Shown: one piece after another, positions 18,140 to 26,248 of the stretch | Layout: each line of letters starts with the position of its first letter | How positions within the stretch are numbered: position 1 is the stretch's first letter | Source: Butyrivibrio fibrisolvens | GTDB taxonomy: Bacteria > Bacillota > Clostridia > Lachnospirales > Lachnospiraceae | DNA length: 64,000 nt | Assembly: GCF_037113525.1 (NCBI RefSeq) | Contig: NZ_CP146963.1 | Coordinates: 1,116,001 to 1,180,000, forward strand | Direction of reading: 5' to 3' | Notes under the pieces: model-generated | The model's input: only the letters and a program-made list of their open reading frames with translations | Database searches by the model: none | What the model was told of the DNA's origin: nothing | Translations under genes and position numbers: made by a program

Positions 18140-18199
18140 AAGGTACTGAATTTCGCTAATAAAAGATAAACTTTTATTAACAGGTTCGGTACTTTTTTT
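18140..18199 (+). terminator. Two-tier hairpin terminator or attenuator before lplB
   Basis: Inner perfect stem AATAAAAG / CTTTTATT (18158-18165 / 18171-18178), outer stem AAGGTACTGAA / TTCGGTACTTT (9 of 11 paired), then a run of seven T ending at 18199. It ends only 38 bases before the lplB start, so it could end the kinase transcript or attenuate the transporter operon. Confidence 0.7.
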
Positions 18200-18236
18200 G
18201 TTGGGAACAGGGAAAGACCAGAGGGGGAGGAGCGAC

Positions 18237-19673
18237 GTGGGAAACTCTAAATTATCTGACAAGATCTATTATGTGTATCGTCTTATGGCAATAATGCTAT
18301 TTGTACTTCTTTTCTTGCCTGCAGCTAATCCTGCAAGGATCAGCGGTATGGTAGGTCGTAGTATTTCTCTTTTAACAGCCGGCTTTTCATATGGAACTTT
18401 GATCGATAATTTTGGCCGCGCTTTCAGAAAAGAATGGATACTTGAAAGCACAATGAGACTTGATAGCATTTCAAGCTTATTTGTTTGTATTGGTATATTT
18501 GCCTGTGCTCTTGGCGCATGCCTTTCAATTGGTAATAACAAGTGCAGGCGCCTTGGCAATATCATAAGCACTGCAGGCAGCAGCATTTCACTTATTGCAC
18601 TTCAGGGAATCTATGTGGCATACACACAGGTAGCTCATACCAAAAAGCCCGAGAAGATAGATCCGACTTTTCCGCCGTTTTATTACGGAATCCTTGCGAT
18701 CCTTGTTGTGATGCTGGCAGTTTCAGTATATGAACTGATAGTTGCCTTAAAAGCTCCTGGGGAAAAGAAATTCTATATGGAAACTAAGTACAGGCTCTTT
18801 CTTATGATGATGCCATTTATACTTCTTACTTTCGTTTTTAGTTATCTTCCTCTGTTTGGCTGGAGATATGCCTTTTTTGATTATAAATCAGGTGACACAC
18901 TTTCTTTTGAAAATTTTGTCGGATTTAAGTGGTTTACACAGCTTGTAAGAAATGCAGCCACGAGGTCAGATATGATCAGAGTTATGAAGAACACTCTTGG
19001 AATGAGCTTTCTTGGTATATTGACAAGCTGGATGCCAATGGTATTTGCAATCTTTCTTTCAGAGATTAAGAATTCAAGATTCAGAAGATTCGTTCAGACC
19101 TTTACTACTATTCCTAACTTCATAAGCTGGGTTTTGGTTTTTGCCATTGCTTTCTCGATCTTTTCTACAGATGGATTCATAAGTTCGCTCATGATAAATC
19201 TTAACATCTGGGATCAGGGCAAGAATTTCCTTATGAGCAGTGACTATATCTGGATCAAGATGCTTATGTGGGGCTTGTGGAAAGGACTTGGATGGAGCGC
19301 GATCATCTACATTGCAGGTATTTCCGGAATAGACCAGCAGTTATATGAAGCGGCAACAGTTGACGGAGCAGGAAGATTCCAGAGAATGTGGCATGTAACA
19401 GTACCGGGACTTATGCCTACTTTCTATGTGCTTCTTCTTATGTCCATAGCCGGAATACTTTCAAATGGTATGGACCAGTACCTTGTATTTGAGAATTCAA
19501 CCAATACAACAGATATCATGGTTTTGGATCTGTATGTTTACAAGATGGGTATCGTAAATGGAGCTATTCCGTTTTCTACGGCAGTAGGAATGCTTAAGTC
19601 TGTAGTCTCTGTGATCCTTCTTTTTACAGCCAATAACGTATCAAAACTTGTAAGGGGTGAGACTATCGTCTGA
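18237..19673 (+). CDS. Carbohydrate ABC transporter permease, LplB type, with N-terminal membrane extension
   Basis: Integral-membrane half of a CUT1-like sugar importer. The C-terminal ~290 residues are the usual permease, with YLPLFGWRYAFFDYK and the ATPase-docking loop EAATVDGAGRFQRMWHVTVPGL. Ahead of it are ~180 extra residues with four hydrophobic stretches (e.g. MAIMLFVLLFLP, LFVCIGIFACALGACL, ILAILVVMLAVSVYELIV), not part of ordinary LplB proteins of about 300 residues. TTG 18198 is in frame, but GTG 18237 follows a strong GGGGGAGGAG, giving 478 residues. Its ATP-hydrolysing subunit is not in the window; in this class it is often a shared MsmK-like protein. Confidence 0.88.
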   Translation: MGNSKLSDKIYYVYRLMAIMLFVLLFLPAANPARISGMVGRSISLLTAGFSYGTLIDNFGRAFRKEWILESTMRLDSISSLFVCIGIFACALGACLSIGNNKCRRLGNIISTAGSSISLIALQGIYVAYTQVAHTKKPEKIDPTFPPFYYGILAILVVMLAVSVYELIVALKAPGEKKFYMETKYRLFLMMMPFILLTFVFSYLPLFGWRYAFFDYKSGDTLSFENFVGFKWFTQLVRNAATRSDMIRVMKNTLGMSFLGILTSWMPMVFAIFLSEIKNSRFRRFVQTFTTIPNFISWVLVFAIAFSIFSTDGFISSLMINLNIWDQGKNFLMSSDYIWIKMLMWGLWKGLGWSAIIYIAGISGIDQQLYEAATVDGAGRFQRMWHVTVPGLMPTFYVLLLMSIAGILSNGMDQYLVFENSTNTTDIMVLDLYVYKMGIVNGAIPFSTAVGMLKSVVSVILLFTANNVSKLVRGETIV

Positions 19674-19730
19674 TCATATTACTTTACTTTGAGAATACTA
19701 ATCATACACATGATATAAGGAGAAAAAGAC

Positions 19731-20705
19731 ATGGCTAAAACAGCGCAGGAAAGAGCTGATGAAAAAGCTGAAAGGCTATATTACAAAAAACATAAAAAGC
19801 CCGGAAAAATAACACTTGCAGACGTCATCTTCAATGTGATCAATTATCTTGTTTTTGCACTGTTTACATTTATATGCATATTCCCGTTTTATTATCTGTT
19901 TATCAATACGATCTCAGATAATGAACTGGTAAGAAAAGGACTTATCAACTTCTTTCCACGAGGAATACATTTTGGAAACTATGTAAGACTGATGGCAGTA
20001 AATGACCTGTTCTTATCAACACTTGTCACTGTTTCAAGAACTGTCCTTGGCACTGCGCTTATGGTAACAGCATCAGGCTTTGTGGGATATCTTGTGACCC
20101 AGAAGGAGATGTGGGGGAGAAGCTTCTGGTACAGATTTATTGTGGTCACCATGTATTTTAATGCAGGTATCATTCCATGGTATCTGAATATGTCCATGCT
20201 GGGACTTACCAATAGCTTTGCGGCTTATGTGATCCCCGGAATAGTAGCTCCTTACAATATCATTTTGGTCAAGACCTATATAGAATCTTCAATTCCTTCA
20301 GAACTTGAAGAAAGTGCCCAGCTTGACGGAGCTTCCAAGATGAAGATATTTACATCTATTATATGGCCCTTGTCCAAGCCGATACTTGCGACAATCGCAG
20401 TATTCGGAGCAGTAGGACAATGGAACTCATTCCAGGATTCACTTATCCTTATGCAGTCAGCTCCAAAGCTTTATACCTTGCAGCACAGACTCTATATCTA
20501 TCTTAATACAACTTCAAACCTTGCAGCTCTTATGTCATCCGGTAGTACATCCGGTATAAGCCAGACAGTTCTTGAATCTGCATTAAACGGGAAGGTCATA
20601 AAGTATACTATTTCAATGGTCACTATCATTCCTATATTATGCGTATACCCATTCATGCAAAGGTACTTTGAAAAAGGAATCATGATGGGTGCCGTAAAGG
20701 GATGA
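19731..20705 (+). CDS. Carbohydrate ABC transporter permease, YtcP type
   Basis: Second membrane subunit of the importer, 324 residues, six predicted hydrophobic segments. The docking loop ESAQLDGASKMKIFTSIIWPLSKPI is the EAA-type motif. It ends YFEKGIMMGAVKG, the family's characteristic C-terminus. ATAAGGAG precedes ATG 19731. The N-terminal ~25 residues are highly charged and cytoplasmic. It follows lplB after 57 bases and precedes the binding-protein gene after 40. Confidence 0.93.
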   Translation: MAKTAQERADEKAERLYYKKHKKPGKITLADVIFNVINYLVFALFTFICIFPFYYLFINTISDNELVRKGLINFFPRGIHFGNYVRLMAVNDLFLSTLVTVSRTVLGTALMVTASGFVGYLVTQKEMWGRSFWYRFIVVTMYFNAGIIPWYLNMSMLGLTNSFAAYVIPGIVAPYNIILVKTYIESSIPSELEESAQLDGASKMKIFTSIIWPLSKPILATIAVFGAVGQWNSFQDSLILMQSAPKLYTLQHRLYIYLNTTSNLAALMSSGSTSGISQTVLESALNGKVIKYTISMVTIIPILCVYPFMQRYFEKGIMMGAVKG

Positions 20706-20745
20706 TCTATATAAAACTATTTTTATCACAGGAGGGTGAAAAAGA

Positions 20746-22545
20746 ATGAAGTATAAGAAATTACTTGCACTTCTAACGACAGCATCTATGGTGGCATCAC
20801 TGGCAGCATGCTCCGGAACATCAACTACTTCTGGAACAGCAGATACAGCAGGGGGTACTGAGTCTGGTGCAGCAGGCAATGAAGCCGGAGAAGCAGGAGA
20901 CGTTGCAGATGGAGAACTTGAAGGTGATCTGTCTGATGTAGTTCCTGAAGAGACTATCACGCTGGATGTATATGATCAGCTTGCTAACTATTCAGGAGAA
21001 CAGATCGGATGGTTTGCCAAGGTAATGCTTGATAAGTTCAATGTTAAGCTCAATATCATCCCTGAAGCAGACGGCGTCTATGACACACGTATGGAATCAG
21101 GAAATCTTGGCGATATCGTTATCTGGGGAGCAGACGGCGATGATTATGTTCAGGCAGTTAATAAGGGAATGCTCTTCGACTGGGAAGAAGATGATATACT
21201 TGCAGATTACGGCCCTTATATCCTTGCTAATATGGACAAAGCTCTTGAGAAAAACCGCAGCATCAATGCAGATGGCAAGATATACGGATTTGGTCATGAC
21301 GTAGCCTACTCTGCAGAAGATACACAGTCAGTCATGTATGAATGGGATCTTAGATTCGATCTGTATCAGGAGATCGGAGCACCTGAGATCACAGATTTTG
21401 ATTCACTTGTAGAAGTTCTTGCCAAGATGCAGGAAGTATGTCCTACAGATGATAATGGTAATAAGACCTATGGCGTATCACTTTTCAATGACTGGGATGG
21501 TGATATGGTCATGTTCGTAAAGTCTACTGCATCTGCATACTATGGTTATGATGAATTTGGTATAGGTCTTTATGATCCTTCAACAGGAGAGTACCATCCT
21601 GCTCTTGAAGAAAATGGCCCTTACCTTACAGCTCTTAAGTTCTACAATGACTTATATCAAAGAGGTCTTGTGGATCCTGATTCACAGACACAGGGATATG
21701 ACGGACTTGCAGAAGATTACCAGAATGGTACAGCATTTTTTAACGTATTCAACTTCCTTGGATCAGCGATCTACAACTCAGAGACACATATAAGCGAAGG
21801 CAAGATGATGTATCCTGTCAAACCCAAAGATGCTTCACCTATCATCTATGGCCAAAACATCTATGGGTCAAACAGAATATGGTCGATCGGTGCAAACACA
21901 GAATATCCTGAGCTTTGCATGGCAATCATCAACTGGCTTTCAACTCCTGAAGGAAGACTTACAGCAGAGTATGGTCCACAGGGTACTTGCTGGGATTATG
22001 ATGAAAACGGCGGCGCATACCTTACAGAACTTGGACTTTCCTGCAAGACAGATTCTACAACAACTCTTACAGGCGATTACAGCGGAACATTTGATGATGG
22101 TTCATTCAAGATGAACAATACAACATGGGCTCTTGATTCACTTAATCCAGATTCAAAACTTTCAGAGACTTATAACTACAAGAACTGGGAGAGTTATAAG
22201 GCAATCGATGCTTCTGAAATAGAGAAGTCATGGATCGAATGGTCCGGAGCACAGACGCCTGATGAATATATTAAGGCAACAGATTATATCCTTGCGCCAG
22301 GTACAACATATTCTGCAGGAACACATTCAGATGAGCTTCAGGTTGTATGGGATCAGGTTGCTACATGCATTAAGGATTACTCCTGGAAGGCTATCTATGC
22401 AGAGACAGATGAGGAATTCGAAGCTATAGTAAGCGAGATGATCCAGCAGGCAACAGATTATGGTTATGACCAGTGCGTAGAGTTTCAGGAAGGTGAGGCA
22501 CAGCTTCGCAAAGCAGCGGAACAGGAAGCACTCGCAGCTAACTAA
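20746..22545 (+). CDS. Extracellular solute-binding lipoprotein, LplA-like
   Basis: Sugar-binding component of the importer. Lipoprotein signal with lipobox LAAC (Cys at residue ~22), then a Ser/Thr/Gly/Ala/Glu-rich linker to ~residue 65, then a family 1-type binding domain (VYDQLANYSGEQIGWFAKVMLDKFNV ... MQEVCPTDDNGNKTYGVSLFND). 599 residues. AGGAGG precedes ATG 20746. It is clearly paralogous to the lipoprotein at 24.5 kb: both share the sequence pattern SGWFA/IGWFA-K-FN-LNI and NDLYQRGLVDPDSQTQ / FEANQRGLVDPDSRNQ. Substrate not predictable; neighbouring alpha-galactosidase genes are only weak context. Confidence 0.92.
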   Translation: MKYKKLLALLTTASMVASLAACSGTSTTSGTADTAGGTESGAAGNEAGEAGDVADGELEGDLSDVVPEETITLDVYDQLANYSGEQIGWFAKVMLDKFNVKLNIIPEADGVYDTRMESGNLGDIVIWGADGDDYVQAVNKGMLFDWEEDDILADYGPYILANMDKALEKNRSINADGKIYGFGHDVAYSAEDTQSVMYEWDLRFDLYQEIGAPEITDFDSLVEVLAKMQEVCPTDDNGNKTYGVSLFNDWDGDMVMFVKSTASAYYGYDEFGIGLYDPSTGEYHPALEENGPYLTALKFYNDLYQRGLVDPDSQTQGYDGLAEDYQNGTAFFNVFNFLGSAIYNSETHISEGKMMYPVKPKDASPIIYGQNIYGSNRIWSIGANTEYPELCMAIINWLSTPEGRLTAEYGPQGTCWDYDENGGAYLTELGLSCKTDSTTTLTGDYSGTFDDGSFKMNNTTWALDSLNPDSKLSETYNYKNWESYKAIDASEIEKSWIEWSGAQTPDEYIKATDYILAPGTTYSAGTHSDELQVVWDQVATCIKDYSWKAIYAETDEEFEAIVSEMIQQATDYGYDQCVEFQEGEAQLRKAAEQEALAAN

Positions 22546-22600
22546 ATTTTGATTTTGTCATTTTTATAATAGAACTTCCCAATTATTTGTGGACATAATG

Positions 22601-22681
22601 GAGCATTCCTGTAATTCAGAAATAACGCCAATTGAATAAAAAGAAACCTCTAAGTAAGATAAAGGTGTTCATCTTGGCGGA
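22601..22681. repeat. Left inverted-repeat block of the IS110 element
   Basis: Three segments, GAGCATTCCTGTAATTCAG (22601-22619), CCAATTGAA (22628-22636) and TCTTGGCGGA (22672-22681), recur in mirrored order and reverse complement at 24027-24067 on the other side of the transposase gene. The same order with different spacing suggests an inverted end that has expanded on the left. Confidence 0.75.
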
Positions 22682-22714
22682 TGAAAAAACATCTTATGCT
22701 AACCGGAGGTTTCT
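22642..22714 (+). promoter_or_regulatory. Leader hairpin covering the transposase ribosome site
   Basis: AGAAACCTC (22642-22650) pairs with GAGGTTTCT (22706-22714), TAAGAT (22655-22660) with ATCTTA (22691-22696), and TTCATC (22668-22673) with GATGAA (22680-22685). The GGAGG of the transposase (22705-22709) lies in the outer stem. Folding would hide it from ribosomes and limit expression from read-through transcripts. Confidence 0.7.
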
Positions 22715-22718
22715 CAAA

Positions 22719-23996
22719 ATGAATTTTACACAGAATGACAGACTTAAGCAAGTTACGGCAAATACATTGATTGTTGGGGTTGATGTTGGATCACAGACAC
22801 ATTTCTGTAGAGCGTTTGACTGGAGGGGATTTGAGCTATCCAGAAGAGTGTTTAAGTTTAGTAACGACCGAATGGGATTCCTTACATTCCTTCGATGGAC
22901 TGAGGAACTCATGAATAAGACCGAAATGAAGAAGGTTATTGTTGGCTGCGAGCCTACTGGTTGCTACTGGCTTACGTTTCAGAAGTTTTTACAGGATCAT
23001 GATGTAAAGCTTGTAACAGTAAATCCATTTACTGTAAATAGAAGCAAAGAACTGGATGATAACAGCCCAGAAAAGAGTGATCTAAAGGATCCTAAAACAA
23101 TTGCTATGTTGGTTAAAGAAGGAAGATATTCAACTTCTTATCTGCCGGAAGGAGTATATGCGGAGATTAGAGAAGCCTCTGTGTGTAGAGACCAGATCAT
23201 GAAGCAGCATGTGCGTCTGTCTAATCAGATACAGGGATGGTTGCAAAAATTCTTTCCTGAGTATCTGGATTGTTATTCCGATTGGGATTCAACAAGTGGA
23301 CTTATGCTTTTAAAGAGTGCACCACTTCCACAGGATATCCTAAAAATTGGGGCAGGTGGAATCAATCAGATATGGCGTGATGCAAAGGTACGTGCAGCAG
23401 GGCTAAAGAGGGCTCAGACCCTGGTAGAAGCTGCACAGGAAAGTGTAGGTTTAGAAGCTGGTGAGGCTGCAAGACTCGAGATTTGGGTTCTTGTGAATGA
23501 CTATATACTGAAGGCAGAACAGCTCAAAAGACTTGATGAATACCTGGAGGAAAAAGTAAAAGAAGTACCGAATGTGGAGAAACTGCTCGCCATTAAAGGA
23601 GTAGGGATGAGTACTGTGATTGGCTTTATAGCAGAGGTTGGTGATATCGGACGTTTCACTGACCCAAAGCAGATACAGAAGCTTGCAGGGCTAGAGATAG
23701 TCAAAAAGAGTTCTGGAAAGAAAAAAGGGCAGCCAAGAATCAGTAAGAGGGGCAGAAGAAAGTTACGTAGAACAATGTATGAATCGGCTCGTGCACTGAT
23801 GAACTGGAATCCTGCATTTCAAGATGTATTCCTTTCTTATTACAGGAACAGAACAAGAAATCCTCTTGGAGGAATGCAGGCAAAGATAGCAGTTGCATGT
23901 AAGGCTATCAGAGTGTTCTATGTAATACTACAGACAGGTTGTGACTTTGATGAAGAAAAGTTCCGAAGGGACATCATCAGACCGGAAGCAGCCTAA
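22719..23996 (+). CDS. IS110-family transposase
   Basis: RNA-guided DEDD recombinase family. The N-terminal RuvC-like domain shows IVGVDVGSQTHFC (Asp near 22), VIVGCEPTGCYW (Glu near 78) and KSDLKDPKTIAML (Asp near 121/124); the C-terminal Transposase_20 domain has LLAIKGVGMSTVIGFIAEVGD and the Ser-bearing RISKRGRRKLRR. 425 residues from ATG 22719, which has GGAGG nine bases upstream; an in-frame ATG at 22632 lies in the leader hairpin region and is rejected. All key residues appear intact, so it may still be active. Confidence 0.95.
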   Translation: MNFTQNDRLKQVTANTLIVGVDVGSQTHFCRAFDWRGFELSRRVFKFSNDRMGFLTFLRWTEELMNKTEMKKVIVGCEPTGCYWLTFQKFLQDHDVKLVTVNPFTVNRSKELDDNSPEKSDLKDPKTIAMLVKEGRYSTSYLPEGVYAEIREASVCRDQIMKQHVRLSNQIQGWLQKFFPEYLDCYSDWDSTSGLMLLKSAPLPQDILKIGAGGINQIWRDAKVRAAGLKRAQTLVEAAQESVGLEAGEAARLEIWVLVNDYILKAEQLKRLDEYLEEKVKEVPNVEKLLAIKGVGMSTVIGFIAEVGDIGRFTDPKQIQKLAGLEIVKKSSGKKKGQPRISKRGRRKLRRTMYESARALMNWNPAFQDVFLSYYRNRTRNPLGGMQAKIAVACKAIRVFYVILQTGCDFDEEKFRRDIIRPEAA

Positions 23997-24464
23997 TTAA
24001 AACAGCACATACTGTACCAGACAACGTCCGCCAAGAGTTCAATTGGTGCTGGATTACAGGAGTGCTCTCTAGCAATGACAAAGCAGAGCGAAGCCGCTAA
24101 GACATACTATATAGGGCATGACCCTGGAATGGAGCAGAGGCGGCACCCCACTATGGGTAGGCTGGACGAAGGAATTTAGGACACTCCTACGGGAGTACGA
24201 TCCTGTTAGACATGAGAGGTTAGCAGCCATAGGGAAGAATGGGACACAGATTCGCCTTCATAAAAAGGATGACGTTATCTTTCGTGCACCCTTCTGACTG
24301 GAAACACATATGCATTGTACCTGAAATGACATAGTTTTCGCCCATTATTTATTGCTTATCATTGTTTGTAACTTATTAACCAATTGCACAGAAGGCTTAA
24401 ATGCTGGTTCTTTTGTGCAAAATATATAAGAAAGTATAGAGAGAATTAATCTGTTATGTCCACA
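23997..24464 (+). ncRNA. Candidate bridge/seek RNA region of the IS110 element
   Basis: 468 bases without a gene, GC-richer than the surrounding intergenic DNA and full of hairpins: AGGG-CATGA-CCCT (24113-24125), ACCC/GGGT (24145-24148 / 24155-24158) and ACTCC-TACG-GGAGT (24183-24196, with extra AGGA/TCCT pairing outside). In IS1111-type members of the family, a structured guide RNA is encoded in the long non-coding end 3' of the transposase, which fits this position. The exact RNA ends and guide loops cannot be set by eye, and the strand is assumed to be that of the transposase. The last ~150 bases are AT-rich and may hold the upstream signals of the next gene. Confidence 0.5.
24027..24067. 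repeat. Right inverted-repeat block of the IS110 element
   Basis: TCCGCCAAGA (24027-24036), TTCAATTGG (24038-24046) and CTGGATTACAGGAGTGCTC (24049-24067) are reverse complements, with two mismatches in the last, of the three segments at 22601-22681. The block sits ~30 bases after the transposase stop, not at the outer end of the non-coding region. Confidence 0.75.
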
Positions 24465-24523
24465 TAATAAAAGTTAAAATAAAAGAGCGTGATGTAATTC
24501 ATAAAAGGGGACATGGGGACAAG

Positions 24524-26230
24524 ATGAAGAAAAGATTGTTATCGACCTTGATACTGACATCCACTCTTTTTTTATTGTCAGGCTGCGCCGGAAGGAATAG
24601 TCAGAAGTATCCGGAAGAGTTAACGATTGACGTATTTGCAAGTGGAGCAAATAGTCAGGGAATTCAGTCAGGATGGTTTGCTGAGTGCGTTAAGGAAAGA
24701 TTTAATATGAACCTTAACATCATCAGCGTTAATAATAACTATAACGGAGCAGTACTCCAGGATGTTCGCGCTGCATCAGGATATCTTGGCGATATAATCA
24801 TGATCAGTGCTCAGAACAATTCTCTTAAGGACCTTGTTGATTCAGGACTTCTTTTGGACATGACTCCTTATATCCAAGATAAGGATATCATGAAATATTC
24901 TGATGCTATCTATAAACTCAACAGTGGCCTTGATGGTATATATGCAATCCCTTCAAGTATCTCTACTCTGCCGCCGGATACCCCTTCAGATATTATAAAT
25001 TCAACCTATGCACCATATGTAAGATGGGATATCTATACACAGATAGGAAGTCCTAAGATGGATACCTTAGAGGATATGCTTGATGTCCTTGAAAAAATGC
25101 AGGAGGCGAATCCTTTAAGCGATTCGGGGCAGAAGGTATATGCATTTTCTTTTTTTGACGACTGGGACAACAATATGATGACATGGGCCAAGCAGCCATG
25201 CTGCTTCTACGGCTATGATGAGAATGGATTTGTGCTGGCCAAGGCTGATGGAAGCGATTATCAGTCGATTCTTGATGATAATTCTCTGTATTACAGAGCT
25301 CTTAAGCTATATTTTGAAGCCAATCAAAGAGGGCTTGTAGATCCTGATTCAAGAAATCAGTCATATAGTGAAGTGTTCAGTAAATATCAGGATGGAGCAG
25401 TCCTTTTCAGTCCATGGAGATTCCTTGGAATGTCTGCCTACAATACCGATGAACATATGCAGGAAGGCAAGGGTTTCATGATGGCAGATATAGGCGACAT
25501 GCAGATCTATGAGCATGGATGTTCTCTGGACGGAGTTTATGACATAGTCATGTGCGTAGGCGCTGATGTCAAAGATCCTCAGAGAATGGTAGACTTTGTA
25601 GATTATATTTATTCAGATGATGGAGTATATGAAAATCAGGCAGCAGAAAACGGAGGAAGTGCAGGCCCTTATGGTATCACATGGACGATAACAGATGGAA
25701 AGCCTGAACTTACCGAGTATGGAATAGATGTTTTTTATGATCAAAGCAGTGCTGTTATTCCAGACGATCCTAATGGAAATACCTACAGGGGCGGAATATC
25801 AATGCTCAACTATACGGCAGTTTCACTTACTGAGATCGCAGATAACGGATACCCATATGCCTATGAACTTTGGGAAAGTGAGATGAACAGGACATCCACA
25901 AAGCTAATGCTGGATTGGAGCAATGCTATGGGTGCTGATAATACAATGGACTATCTGGTTTCTAATAATAAGCTCATTGTGTCTCCCGGATGTGAATATA
26001 ATGAGAGCGTAGAAAGCGCTGAGATCAAGGAAATAAGAGAAGCAGTCAAGCGTATAATAATCTCTAAATCCTGGGAGATGATATATGCAAAAGATGAACA
26101 GGAATTTGAAGATATCTGGAATGACATGAAGAGTAAATGCCAGGGCCTTGGATATGCAGATGTGTATGCATTTGATCTTCAAAATGCGATGGCAGAAGGG
26201 GATTTGAAAAAAGAGATCCTTGGCAGATAA
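24524..26230 (+). CDS. Second extracellular solute-binding lipoprotein, LplA-like
   Basis: 568 residues with lipobox LSGC (Cys near 21) and a family 1-type sugar-binding fold. It resembles the lipoprotein at 20.7 kb along its whole length (shared SGWFAECVKERFNMNLNI, FFDDWDNN, FYGYDENGF, NQRGLVDPDS) but lacks that protein's long Ser/Thr linker. It lies beyond the IS110 element and 18 bases before the yesN gene, so kinase, transporter and regulator genes may once have been one contiguous locus. Whether it delivers a different sugar to the same permeases or acts as a sensor partner is not known. Confidence 0.9.
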   Translation: MKKRLLSTLILTSTLFLLSGCAGRNSQKYPEELTIDVFASGANSQGIQSGWFAECVKERFNMNLNIISVNNNYNGAVLQDVRAASGYLGDIIMISAQNNSLKDLVDSGLLLDMTPYIQDKDIMKYSDAIYKLNSGLDGIYAIPSSISTLPPDTPSDIINSTYAPYVRWDIYTQIGSPKMDTLEDMLDVLEKMQEANPLSDSGQKVYAFSFFDDWDNNMMTWAKQPCCFYGYDENGFVLAKADGSDYQSILDDNSLYYRALKLYFEANQRGLVDPDSRNQSYSEVFSKYQDGAVLFSPWRFLGMSAYNTDEHMQEGKGFMMADIGDMQIYEHGCSLDGVYDIVMCVGADVKDPQRMVDFVDYIYSDDGVYENQAAENGGSAGPYGITWTITDGKPELTEYGIDVFYDQSSAVIPDDPNGNTYRGGISMLNYTAVSLTEIADNGYPYAYELWESEMNRTSTKLMLDWSNAMGADNTMDYLVSNNKLIVSPGCEYNESVESAEIKEIREAVKRIIISKSWEMIYAKDEQEFEDIWNDMKSKCQGLGYADVYAFDLQNAMAEGDLKKEILGR

Positions 26231-26248
26231 AAATGGAAAGAGTAGCCT

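Larger units (their letters stand above)
22588..24464. mobile_element. IS110-family element (IS1111-like), boundaries provisional
   Basis: A transposase gene with a short 5' and a long 3' non-coding flank is inserted between two paralogous binding-protein genes. The outermost inverted pair seen is TGTGGACATAA (22588-22598) and TTATGTCCACA (24454-24464). An inner, longer inverted pair lies at 22601-22619 and 24049-24067 (17 of 19 bases). Which pair marks the true ends is not settled: the element is about 1.88 kb with the outer pair or 1.47 kb with the inner. No target duplication was found, as usual for this family. Confidence 0.7.
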
